From an uncultured Verrucomicrobiales bacterium (GTDB lineage Bacteria > Verrucomicrobiota > Verrucomicrobiia > Verrucomicrobiales > DEV007), in the NCBI GenBank assembly GCA_937893785.1, contig CALCSP010000280.1, positions 1-12,000 of the forward strand: a stretch of 12,000 nucleotides of DNA, read 5' to 3'. Each line of letters starts with the position of its first letter. Within the stretch, counting starts at the first letter, position 1. Below the pieces are notes generated by a model that ran no database searches, had not been told where the DNA came from, and saw nothing but the letters and a program-made list of their open reading frames with translations. A program made the position numbers and the translations under genes. This document shows, one piece after another, positions 1 to 7,458 of the stretch.

Positions 1-25
1 ACCATTTACAACAGGGGCAAAAATG

Positions 26-36
26 CCCTGCAGGGA
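26..36 (+). promoter_or_regulatory. Palindrome overlapping a possible ribosome binding site of cdsA
   Basis: CCCTGCAGGG at 26-35 is a perfect 10-bp palindrome. AGGGA at 32-36 lies 8 nt before the ATG at 45, a reasonable Shine-Dalgarno position that supports this start. A short stem (GGGCA 15-19 with TGCCC 24-28) overlaps the same bases, so the site could be partly sequestered in mRNA. Palindromes of this length occur by chance, so the regulatory reading is weak. Confidence 0.3.
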
Positions 37-44
37 TCCATTCA

Positions 45-1022
45 ATGAACTTCGAGATTCTCTCAACAGAGGCAAGGTGGTTTCTGGCCTTAATCGGGGC
101 AGTGCTCGTTTTTGCCACGATCGTTGTTCAGGCAATGACCCGATTAAGGCCGCACGTTGATCTAGGCAACCTCATCCAGCGAGTCAACTCATGGTGGATC
201 ATGATAGGTGTGTTTACCTTTGCCATGGTATTAAGTCGCAATGTCTCAATTGGCTTCTTCGCTTTTATCAGTTTCCTGGCGTTAAAGGAATTTCTTTCCT
301 TGATTCCTACTAGGCGCGCAGACAGGAGGGTACTGTTCTGGGCTTATCTGGCAATTCCTCTGCAGTTTCTCTGGATCTATCTAGAATGGTATGGCCTTTT
401 CATCATCTTTATTCCTGTCTACATGCTCCTACTGTTGCCCTTACGCATGGTTATGATCGGACAAACTGAGGGTTATATCAGGGCAATCGGCACGATCCAC
501 TGGGGCCTTATGCTGACTGTTTTCTGCCTGAGTCACACTGCATTCCTGCTGATTTTGCGTAAGGTCGATACACCCACCGAATTCCCAGGTGTTAGTCTTG
601 TTCTCTTTCTCGTCGTGATGACCCAGTTGAACGATGTTAGCCAATTTCTCTGGGGCAAATCATTAGGGCGATCCAAAATTCTGCCAAAAGTAAGTCCCGG
701 TAAGACTTGGGCGGGCTTCTTGGGTGGAGTGGGCACGACAACCATTGCCGCCTGGTTAATCGGACCATTTCTGACCATTCTCGATGCCGGGCAATCGCTA
801 GTTGCAGGTATCATTATCAGCACAGGAGGATTCATCGGCGACGTAAACCTCTCCGCTTTGAAGCGTGACCTTCATGTCAAAGACAGCGGCAAAATGCTAC
901 CTGGACACGGAGGCATCTTGGACCGCATAGACAGCTTAACCTATAGCGCACCGCTATTCTTCCATTTTGTCTATTGGTCTTTCCACTGGCACACATTCGG
1001 AACAGGCGTCGGCAAGTTATGA
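45..1022 (+). CDS. cdsA: Phosphatidate cytidylyltransferase (CdsA/YnbB type)
   Basis: This 325-residue integral membrane enzyme should convert phosphatidic acid and CTP to CDP-diacylglycerol, the branch-point precursor of bacterial phospholipids, at the inner membrane. The family signature is complete near the C-terminus: S270-x-x-K-R then K279-D, and HGGILDRID at 288-296, which holds the metal-binding aspartates. A second conserved block, KVSPGKTWAGFLGG, lies at about 215-230. Roughly eight hydrophobic segments precede and flank these motifs. The QLNDVSQFLWGK stretch at about 190-205 is more like E. coli YnbB than CdsA, so this may be a CdsA paralogue rather than the only synthase in the cell. 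The ATG at 45 has AGGGA 8 nt upstream. The gene is the first visible one of a lipid operon, and its stop overlaps the plsC start (ATGA). Any gene before it is outside the window. Confidence 0.92.
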   Translation: MNFEILSTEARWFLALIGAVLVFATIVVQAMTRLRPHVDLGNLIQRVNSWWIMIGVFTFAMVLSRNVSIGFFAFISFLALKEFLSLIPTRRADRRVLFWAYLAIPLQFLWIYLEWYGLFIIFIPVYMLLLLPLRMVMIGQTEGYIRAIGTIHWGLMLTVFCLSHTAFLLILRKVDTPTEFPGVSLVLFLVVMTQLNDVSQFLWGKSLGRSKILPKVSPGKTWAGFLGGVGTTTIAAWLIGPFLTILDAGQSLVAGIIISTGGFIGDVNLSALKRDLHVKDSGKMLPGHGGILDRIDSLTYSAPLFFHFVYWSFHWHTFGTGVGKL

Positions 1023-1669
1023 ATCGGGTCCATCTCTTTTGCCGCACACTATTTTTTGCGTTCTTGATACGACCTTTTGTCCTAGTCATGCTGGGGCTCA
1101 ATGTGCGAAATCGCGAAAAGCTTCCAGTTACGGGTCCCGTCGTACTAGTTGCCAACCACAACAGTCACTTGGATGCCGTAACACTAATGAGCCTTTTCCC
1201 GTTGCGCATGCTAAGCAAGTTGCGACCGGTAGCCGCACAAGACTATTTTTTCCGCAACCCGCTACTCAGATGGTTTGCCCTGCACGTCATCGGCATACTG
1301 CCTATTGACCGCTACATGAAATCAAAACACATCCACCCTTTAGCTAGCGTCAATGATGCTTTGAAACGCGGTGAGATAGTCATCATTTTTCCTGAAGGAA
1401 CAAGGGGGAACCCCGAGCAACTTGGCAACTTCAAGGCAGGTATTGCGCACATCGCAAAGAAAAATCCAGAGGTCCCAGTCATCCCTATCTTTATGCATGG
1501 TCTTGGAAAGGCACTTCCGAAAGGGGAAGGACTTCTTGTGCCCTTCTTTCTCGATATTTTTATAGGTGAAGTGATCCCATGGATTGGCGAAAAAAAACAC
1601 TTCATGAAAGAATTATCCACACGAATGACAAAGTTGGCCTCGGAAGGAGAATTCCCTCCATGGGACTGA
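1019..1669 (+). CDS. plsC: PlsC-type 1-acyl-glycerol-3-phosphate acyltransferase
   Basis: This 216-residue protein belongs to the LPLAT family, which transfers an acyl chain to lysophosphatidic acid to give phosphatidic acid, the substrate of the CdsA-like enzyme encoded just upstream. Motif I is NHNSHLD with the catalytic pair H47 and D52 (HX4D). The substrate-binding FPEGTRG motif is at 124-130, and the VPVIPIF block (about 152-158) matches motif IV. An N-terminal hydrophobic segment at about 8-28 suggests membrane association. The ATG at 1019 overlaps the cdsA stop as ATGA, the usual geometry for translational coupling. An upstream in-frame TTG at 974 would add 15 residues lying inside cdsA and is not favoured. 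The family also includes ether-lipid and ornithine-lipid acyltransferases, so the exact acyl acceptor is inferred from context. Confidence 0.9.
   Translation: MNRVHLFCRTLFFAFLIRPFVLVMLGLNVRNREKLPVTGPVVLVANHNSHLDAVTLMSLFPLRMLSKLRPVAAQDYFFRNPLLRWFALHVIGILPIDRYMKSKHIHPLASVNDALKRGEIVIIFPEGTRGNPEQLGNFKAGIAHIAKKNPEVPVIPIFMHGLGKALPKGEGLLVPFFLDIFIGEVIPWIGEKKHFMKELSTRMTKLASEGEFPPWD
1644..1649 (+). promoter_or_regulatory. Shine-Dalgarno that fixes the start of the third lipid-operon gene
   Basis: AAGGAG lies inside the end of plsC, 10 nt before the ATG at 1660. It is one of the few clear ribosome binding sites in the window. It supports 1660 rather than the in-frame ATG at 1579, which would create a 91-nt overlap with plsC. 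Confidence 0.6.
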
Positions 1670-2193
1670 ACCGTATAGCACTTCTATGGGGTTTTGCCGA
1701 AGCCACTTTTTTCTTCATCGTGCCGGATGTATTGCTGAGCATTGTCGCCCTGAAGAGCCGACAAAAAGCGACACGGATTTGTTTCTGGGCCGTCAGTGGC
1801 GCACTGGCCGGAGGCACTATCATGTTCACCTGGGGCGCACTTCATGAGGCCTCTGCCGACCATTTTCTCGAACAAGTTCCGGCAATCAGTAACCACCTCA
1901 TCCAAGAAGTTGACAGGCAAGTAGAATCCATTGGATCCATGGCAACCTTTGCCGGTTCTGTAACCGGTAAACCCTACAAGGTATATGCCGTGCATGCAGG
2001 ATCAGCAGGATTAAACATTGCCATATTCTTGCTCATCAGCATACCTGCACGATTGCTGCGTTTCCTGCTCGCAACTTGGATTTTTTCAATCCTCTCGGGC
2101 AGCCTGTTAAAGGGTATGCACCAGAAGCACAAATATATCCTCCTCTCCTGCTTCTGGTTAGCTTTCTATTGCTGGTTTTTTTCTTTTATGTAA
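1660..2193 (+). CDS. Small membrane protein, DedA/YqaA (VTT-like) family candidate
   Basis: This 177-residue protein has hydrophobic segments at about 5-30, 40-60, 115-145 and 158-177. The segment FAEATFFFIVPDVLL (12-26), followed by a Gly/Ala-rich helix (47-60) and later a GKPYKVYAVHAG stretch (103-114) leading into R131/R134 and F136, resembles the layout of YqaA/DedA (SNARE-associated/VTT) proteins. Some members of that superfamily act as lipid scramblases or undecaprenyl-phosphate/phosphatidylethanolamine translocases. The start overlaps the plsC end by 10 nt with a good Shine-Dalgarno, so it is translated with the two lipid-synthesis genes. That context supports a role in membrane lipid handling, but the sequence alone does not prove one. 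The family assignment is from remembered motif resemblance. It could instead be an unrelated small membrane protein. Confidence 0.55.
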   Translation: MGLNRIALLWGFAEATFFFIVPDVLLSIVALKSRQKATRICFWAVSGALAGGTIMFTWGALHEASADHFLEQVPAISNHLIQEVDRQVESIGSMATFAGSVTGKPYKVYAVHAGSAGLNIAIFLLISIPARLLRFLLATWIFSILSGSLLKGMHQKHKYILLSCFWLAFYCWFFSFM

Positions 2194-2213
2194 AATGAAC
2201 CGAGCCGCACAAA

Positions 2214-2248
2214 GGTAAAATAAAAGACCTATCCCGGGCGTTTTTACC
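2214..2248. promoter_or_regulatory. 7-bp dyad in the gap before nadB
   Basis: The 167-nt gap before nadB contains GGTAAAA (2214-2220) and its exact reverse complement TTTTACC (2242-2248), 21 nt apart, with CCCGGG (2233-2238) in between. It could be a weak operator, a loose hairpin ending the lipid operon, or chance. I see no T-run after it and no convincing -35/-10 pair. Confidence 0.22.
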
Positions 2249-2360
2249 GTAAGAATTTGAATAGATGACAGGAACAACCTATCTATCAAAACAGATGCGG
2301 AAGAATAAAAGAAGCATGAAACAGGTGCTCTGTTAAGGACATTGGACCATCTCCTCTGAC

Positions 2361-3965
2361 ATGCGCGAATACGATTTCATCGTTGTTGGAACCGGGATAT
2401 CCGGCCTCAGCTTTGCCCTAAAGGCTGCTGCAAGCGGCAAAGTGGCGATCCTTACCAAGCGCAGACCGGAAATATCCAACACGGCCTGGGCCCAAGGAGG
2501 TATCTCCTGCGTTGCAGATCCTCAAGACTCTTTTGAAGCACACATCGCCGACACAATAGGTGCCGGCGCAGGCCTTTGTGAAAAAAATGTGGTGGATACC
2601 ATCATCAGGTCTGCACCAGCGGCCATCGAGGAAATGATTACCCAAGGTGTCAACTTTGACCGGGAAGAGAACGGCAGCTTCTCACTCGGTAGAGAAGGTG
2701 GCCATACCCAGCGCCGAATCCTGCACGCCCGCGATACAACCGGCAGGGAAATTTCCGAGAAACTCCTCGCTGCTGCAAGTCGCGAGAAGAATATCGATAT
2801 ACTGGAAAATCATTTTGCCATCGATCTGGTTACCACCGCCAAGCTCGGACTCACTGGGGAGGAAAACCGCATCGTTGGCCTTTATGCACTAGATGAAGCT
2901 TGCGGGAAAATTATTACTTTCCGGTCAGAGAAAATCATCCTATGCACCGGCGGCAGTGGACGCGTTTACCTTTATACAACAAACCCGGAAGTAGCCACCG
3001 GAGATGGTGTGGCAATGGCCTATCGGGCAGGAGCGACAGTCGCCAATATGGAATTCATCCAGTTCCCCCCGACCTGCCTCTACCACCACGAGTTGCAGAA
3101 TTTCCTCATCTCAGAAGCGGTCCGTGGCGAAGGAGGTGTCCTCATTGGCAAGGACGGCAGAGAATTCATGTCCGAATATGATTCGAGAGGCTCTCTAGCT
3201 CCTCGGGATATTGTTGCCCAGGCCATTGACCACGAAATCAAGCGCACCGGTGGGCCCTGTGTCTATGTAGACATTTCTCACCGCGGCAAAAGCTACATCA
3301 AGGAACGTTTTCCTAATATATATGAAACCTGTCTTTCGGTAGGCATTGATGCCGCACATAAACCCATTCCTGTTGTCCCCGCTGCCCACTACCAATGCGG
3401 CGGAATTCAGACCTCTATTGATGGAGCTACGTCAATAAACGGGCTCTATGCTGTTGGCGAGGTTGCCTGCACTGGCTTGCACGGGGCTAACCGACTGGCC
3501 TCAAATTCCCTTTTGGAAGGGGCGGTTGTTGCCGCACGATGCTTTGAGCACGCTATCAATTACCAAGCATCAGGCCACCAATCCAAAAACTATAATATCC
3601 CGGATTGGATCAGCGGAGATGCAGAGGATGTTGATGAGCTCGTAGTCATTTACCACAACTGGGATGAAATCCGCAGGCTCATGTGGGATTACGTCTCCAT
3701 CGTTCGTACTGACAAGCGCCTAAAACGTGCCGCCACCCGTCTGCAAAATCTCCGCCGTGAAGTCCAAGAATTCTACTGGAACTTCAAAATATGTCCGGAA
3801 CTCCTTGAATTGCGAAACCTTGTTGAGACAGCCAGCCTGATTGTCAAATGCGCCCAAAGGAGGCAGGAAAGCAGAGGGCTTCACTACACTTTGGACTTTC
3901 CAAAATCAAATGACGTAAAACCCCCACAAAACACGCTACTAAAAAGGGAAAGCGACCGGGAATAA
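2361..3965 (+). CDS. nadB: L-aspartate oxidase
   Basis: This 534-residue flavoenzyme oxidises L-aspartate to iminoaspartate, the first step of de novo NAD synthesis, in the cytosol. The length and order match E. coli NadB (540 residues) throughout. The FAD-binding G10-x-G12-x-x-G15 leads the protein. REGGH (equivalent of E. coli E121), LAPRDIVA (R290), PAAHYQCGG (H351) and GANRLASNSLLEG (R386) are all present, and the helical C-terminal domain ends with the family's SRGLHYTLDFP. One expected residue is different: where E. coli has QFHPT with H244, this protein reads QFPPT, placing Pro236 at that position. The ATG at 2361 is the first in-frame start and has no clear Shine-Dalgarno. The gene stands alone; its usual partner genes nadA and nadC are not in the window. 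It ends 20 nt from the convergent exporter gene. Confidence 0.96.
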   Translation: MREYDFIVVGTGISGLSFALKAAASGKVAILTKRRPEISNTAWAQGGISCVADPQDSFEAHIADTIGAGAGLCEKNVVDTIIRSAPAAIEEMITQGVNFDREENGSFSLGREGGHTQRRILHARDTTGREISEKLLAAASREKNIDILENHFAIDLVTTAKLGLTGEENRIVGLYALDEACGKIITFRSEKIILCTGGSGRVYLYTTNPEVATGDGVAMAYRAGATVANMEFIQFPPTCLYHHELQNFLISEAVRGEGGVLIGKDGREFMSEYDSRGSLAPRDIVAQAIDHEIKRTGGPCVYVDISHRGKSYIKERFPNIYETCLSVGIDAAHKPIPVVPAAHYQCGGIQTSIDGATSINGLYAVGEVACTGLHGANRLASNSLLEGAVVAARCFEHAINYQASGHQSKNYNIPDWISGDAEDVDELVVIYHNWDEIRRLMWDYVSIVRTDKRLKRAATRLQNLRREVQEFYWNFKICPELLELRNLVETASLIVKCAQRRQESRGLHYTLDFPKSNDVKPPQNTLLKRESDRE

Positions 3966-3985
3966 CGCCAATCTGGTAACCGCCA

Positions 3986-5920
3986 CTACTTCGAATCCGC
4001 TTCGTCTTCGTCCATCTCGTGACCGAACTGCATCATGTAGAGGCGGCGATAAATATCAGACGTCTCCATCAACTTCGCATGGGTCCCCACTTCACAGACC
4101 CTACCCTTGTCCATCACCACGATCTGATCGGCATTGAGTATCGTCGACAAGCGATGCGCAATGGCAATCGTCGTCTTGCCCTTAGAGAGTTCCTCGAGCG
4201 CTGCTTGAATGTGCTTCTCAGCCTCAGAATCGAGCGCTGAAGTTGCCTCATCAAGTAAAAGGATGGGCGCATCACGAAGAATAGCTCGGGCAATGCTGAT
4301 ACGCTGTTGCTGCCCCCCCGAGAGTTGGCACCCCTTATCCCCAACCTTGGTATCATAGCCTTTATCCTGCTCCGTAATAAAATCATGGGCATGGGCAAGC
4401 CTTGCCGCATTCTCAATTTCTTCGCGGGTGGCATCAAGTCTGCCATAACGAATATTCTCATAAATGGAATCATGGAAAAGAAAGATATCCTGATTCACCA
4501 CTCCGATATGATCACGTAGTGAGTGCTGCTTGATCTTGCGCACATCTATTCCGTTAACCGTAACACGCCCTTCCCGCGGTTCGTAAAATCGCAACAGCAG
4601 GGAAAAGAGCGTGCTTTTTCCCGCGCCACTCTGCCCGACCAGAGCATAGGACTTGCCCTGCTCAATAGTGAAATCAACGTCTGTGACAGCATCAGCACGT
4701 TTGCCATAAGCGAAACTGACCTTCTCAAAAGCGATACCTCCATGCATACCGTCAAGCTCTACGGCATCAGCAGCATCTTGGATGGCAGGCTCACGCTCCA
4801 TCATCTCGAATACCTTGGTGGTAGCTGCTAGGCACTTCTGCATCAAGATGTGTAACCGACTCAATGTCTTCGCCGGAGGGTACAGCAATACCAGTCCAGC
4901 CTGCAGAGCCAAGAAATGCGCTGCACCAAGATCTGGCCTGATCGCCACATAGAGCAGCGCTGCAGCCACTCCAAATGAAGCTACAGTCTCGACAAGGGGC
5001 CCAACCAGCTCCATGGCTTTCCGCCAACGCATGATGAACTTCATCATTTTATTGTTGGCCTGTGTAAACTTGTCAATTTCATGCGCTTCCCGCGCATGGC
5101 TTTTAACCACGCGAATACCAGCGAATGACTCCTGCATGACAACCATCAGCATACCGGCCTCTTCCTCCTCCTTGCCGCCTGTCTTACGAACATTACGACC
5201 AATCACAATCACGGGAATAATGCAGATCGGAAACAATACCAGAGCTGCCAAGGCAAATTTCCAGTCGATAATGAAAATGGCAACCACTGCGGAAACCACA
5301 GCTATCGGCTGCTTAACAATATCACTGGCAACCGTGGTAAGGGCCTGTTGCGCCATGCGAGTCTGGTTAAAGACCGTCTGAATTAAATCCCCCCCTTTCT
5401 GCTTGTTGTAAAAGTCAAGAGACTGCCCCATCAACTTGCTGAAAAGCTGGGTACGTATGTCGCTGAGTACACGCAAGCTCACCCACAACATGCAGTAGGA
5501 ATTCATATATCCACAAAATCCCCTCAGTAACATGATCGCCGGCACCAGCATGGCCGCCAACATGAGAGACCCCGTCAAGGCAGTACCGGCATCCACTTGA
5601 GAGGCTCCCTTGAAAACCGCGCGCATGGTATCAATGGCTCCCCCGCCCTCCGCAACAGCTTCCTCTGGCAGTTGATCAACCAACGTATCAAACTCCTTGG
5701 CGCTGTTTTTGCTACCGAATACCTGCTCAGCCACAAATTTGATAGTAAGCACCATACCCCCGTTCATCAGGCCATAGAGTGCCCCAAAGAAAATCCCAAG
5801 GCAGAAGCGCGCCTTATAAGGCTTCAGGTATCCGGCGAGTTGGCGATAAGGACCAGCCCCGGCTTTCAGAAACTCCATGGTGGACATTCCTGCGATATCC
5901 TTGCGGGAAATCTTTTTCAT
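3986..5920 (-). CDS. msbA: MsbA-type ABC exporter (fused membrane and ATPase domains)
   Basis: This 644-residue half-transporter should work as an inner-membrane homodimer. The ABC transmembrane domain spans about 30-365 and the nucleotide-binding domain about 393-630. Walker A is GQSGAGKST (429-437), the Q-loop glutamine is Q477, the signature LSGGQ is at 533-537, Walker B ILLLDE is at 553-558 with catalytic E558, the D-loop SALD is at 561-564 and the switch histidine is H589, so the ATPase looks intact. The family contains the lipid A flippase MsbA as well as multidrug exporters, and the substrate cannot be read from sequence. The loop between the first two membrane helices (about 68-115) is long. 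The start is uncertain: the frame stays open to a TTG at 6055, ATG 5920 is used here, and ATG 5887 or 5878 are possible. It is convergent with nadB, and I see no terminator in the 20-nt gap. Confidence 0.92.
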   Translation of the reverse strand: MKKISRKDIAGMSTMEFLKAGAGPYRQLAGYLKPYKARFCLGIFFGALYGLMNGGMVLTIKFVAEQVFGSKNSAKEFDTLVDQLPEEAVAEGGGAIDTMRAVFKGASQVDAGTALTGSLMLAAMLVPAIMLLRGFCGYMNSYCMLWVSLRVLSDIRTQLFSKLMGQSLDFYNKQKGGDLIQTVFNQTRMAQQALTTVASDIVKQPIAVVSAVVAIFIIDWKFALAALVLFPICIIPVIVIGRNVRKTGGKEEEEAGMLMVVMQESFAGIRVVKSHAREAHEIDKFTQANNKMMKFIMRWRKAMELVGPLVETVASFGVAAALLYVAIRPDLGAAHFLALQAGLVLLYPPAKTLSRLHILMQKCLAATTKVFEMMEREPAIQDAADAVELDGMHGGIAFEKVSFAYGKRADAVTDVDFTIEQGKSYALVGQSGAGKSTLFSLLLRFYEPREGRVTVNGIDVRKIKQHSLRDHIGVVNQDIFLFHDSIYENIRYGRLDATREEIENAARLAHAHDFITEQDKGYDTKVGDKGCQLSGGQQQRISIARAILRDAPILLLDEATSALDSEAEKHIQAALEELSKGKTTIAIAHRLSTILNADQIVVMDKGRVCEVGTHAKLMETSDIYRRLYMMQFGHEMDEDEADSK

Positions 5921-6222
5921 CGTGCGGCTGATGGAAGCCGAAGGTTTACCGATAGCACGAATGCGCCGAATGGTCGAAAGTTCATGCCTAAAATCGTTTT
6001 TATCCTTTACACTGAATGAGTTAAAATCCCCATAAAGTAGCTGAAACCGTGGCAAGTAGCGAATTTTAGGTGTTTTGTGGCCACACTGCGCTCCGATTTC
6101 ATGTCAGTCGACACACAAAGAGTAAGCTATAAGCACCATCTCGGTATCCGTCATGAATTTGCTGGACAGTGGAATCACAGAGTCAACCTTGGCTCATTCT
6201 ACCCCGCACAAAGATCCATTTA
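5921..6222. promoter_or_regulatory. Divergent intergenic region between msbA and the EF-hand esterase gene
   Basis: About 300 nt separate the two chosen, divergent starts, so promoters for both should be here. A perfect palindrome TGTGGCCACA lies at 6076-6085 and could be an operator. On the plus strand TATAAG (6128-6133) resembles a -10 box, but the nearest -35-like TCGACA (6108-6113) is only 14 nt away. On the minus strand a 22-codon open frame (5985-5917) ends in an ATGA overlap with the msbA start. None of these is strong on its own. Confidence 0.3.
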
Positions 6223-7377
6223 ATGAAGCCCTCCTCAATTATCATTCCGACACTCATTCTTCTTGTTGCTGTATCGAACAATACTGTCCTCGGGCAAGCC
6301 AAAAAGACAATATTTGATCGCTGGGACAGTAATGGTGATGGCAGGCTAACTCGTGACGAACTACCTGCAAACGCGAAGCCTAATTTTGATCGAGCTGACG
6401 GCGACAAAGACGGTTTTATCTCTCGAGAGGAAGACACTCTTTTTCGTAATCAATTGAGGCAACCCGGCAGCAAAAAGAAACCAAGCACGCCGCAGACAAA
6501 TGCATCCATTAAGATCAAGTCTGATATTGCCTATGCTGGAACCGACAACCCAAGACAGACCCTCAACCTGATTGTACCGGTTGCACGCAAAACAAAACCC
6601 CTTCCCGTTCTGGTTTTCATTCATGGAGGAGGGTGGCAAAACGGCGATAAACGTTCCGGAATAAGACAACTGTCTCGATTTGTCGAAAGCGGTAAATATG
6701 CCGGCGTCAGCATTGGTTACAGGCTAACTGATGAAGCTCATTGGCCGGCACAGATTCATGACTGTAAGGCGGCGATACGCTGGATTCGCGGCAACGCAAA
6801 AAAACACGGCCTTGACCACAGGCATATCGGCGTCTTTGGCACATCCGCCGGGGGGCATCTGGTTGCCATGCTGGGAACAAGCGGTGATGTCGTTGAACTT
6901 GAGGGTCAGCTTGGAGCTCACCGAAAGGAACACAGCAGGGTCAACTGTGTCGGAAACTTCTTTGGCCCCTCGGCATTGCTCGAAATGTCGCGCTTCCCGA
7001 GCCGTATTGATCATGATGCACCAGATTCGCCTGAATCCAAACTCGTGGGCGGTCCGTTGCAGGAAAAAAAACAGATTGCCTTAAGCGCCTCACCAATTAC
7101 GCATGTTTCACGAGGGGACGCTCCGATGCTTTCAATCCATGGAACTGATGACCAGTTAGTCCCCTATAATCAGTCCGTCATACTGCACAAAGCGCTGATC
7201 AAGGCAGGATGTGAATCTACCTTGATCACTGTCAAAGGCGGTAGGCACGGAGGATTTAATTCCCCTGAAATTGACAAGCGCCTGGAAGCATTCTTTGCCA
7301 AACACCTACTGGGAGCGAAGGTCAAGGTAGAAGGTGGCGAAATCGATCAGGAAAGGCCCAAAACCCAACAACAGTAA
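6223..7377 (+). CDS. Exported EF-hand / alpha-beta hydrolase fusion (carboxylesterase-like)
   Basis: This 384-residue protein opens with a lysine and a hydrophobic stretch (about 5-24, ending TVLGQA), a plausible Sec signal peptide with no lipobox cysteine. Two canonical calcium-binding EF-hand loops follow: D35-E46 (DSNGDGRLTRDE) and D59-E70 (DGDKDGFISREE). After a basic linker comes a GDXG/BD-FAE-type esterase domain (about 98-365) with the oxyanion motif HGGGW (134-138), the nucleophile elbow GTSAG (S208), the likely acid D310 in HGTDDQLVP and the catalytic H342 in GGRHGGF. It probably hydrolyses an ester outside the cytoplasm, such as an acetyl group on a polysaccharide; the substrate is unknown. 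The ATG at 6223 is chosen because it puts the signal peptide at the N-terminus; a start at 6169 would precede it with 18 extra residues. There is no sulfatase or glycosidase neighbour to suggest a substrate. Confidence 0.88.
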   Translation: MKPSSIIIPTLILLVAVSNNTVLGQAKKTIFDRWDSNGDGRLTRDELPANAKPNFDRADGDKDGFISREEDTLFRNQLRQPGSKKKPSTPQTNASIKIKSDIAYAGTDNPRQTLNLIVPVARKTKPLPVLVFIHGGGWQNGDKRSGIRQLSRFVESGKYAGVSIGYRLTDEAHWPAQIHDCKAAIRWIRGNAKKHGLDHRHIGVFGTSAGGHLVAMLGTSGDVVELEGQLGAHRKEHSRVNCVGNFFGPSALLEMSRFPSRIDHDAPDSPESKLVGGPLQEKKQIALSASPITHVSRGDAPMLSIHGTDDQLVPYNQSVILHKALIKAGCESTLITVKGGRHGGFNSPEIDKRLEAFFAKHLLGAKVKVEGGEIDQERPKTQQQ

Positions 7378-7392
7378 ACGCAAACCAGCAGG

Positions 7393-7419
7393 CCGTGACC
7401 AGTTTGCACGGTTTTTATT
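7393..7419 (+). terminator. Possible intrinsic terminator after the esterase gene
   Basis: CCGTG (7393-7397) pairs with CACGG (7407-7411) across a 9-nt loop and is followed directly by TTTTTATT. The stem is short. GCAAAC (7380-7385) with GTTTGC (7402-7407) offers a competing fold. The position, 16 nt after the esterase stop, and the T-run favour termination. Confidence 0.45.
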
Positions 7420-7458
7420 TCCGTTTTCGTTCTTTCAATTATCGTTGATATATACTCC

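Noticed and set aside
5921..6055. N-terminal extension of MsbA from TTG 6055
   Set aside because: It adds 45 charged residues with no family counterpart and uses a rare start codon; ATG 5920 or a later ATG fits the family better.
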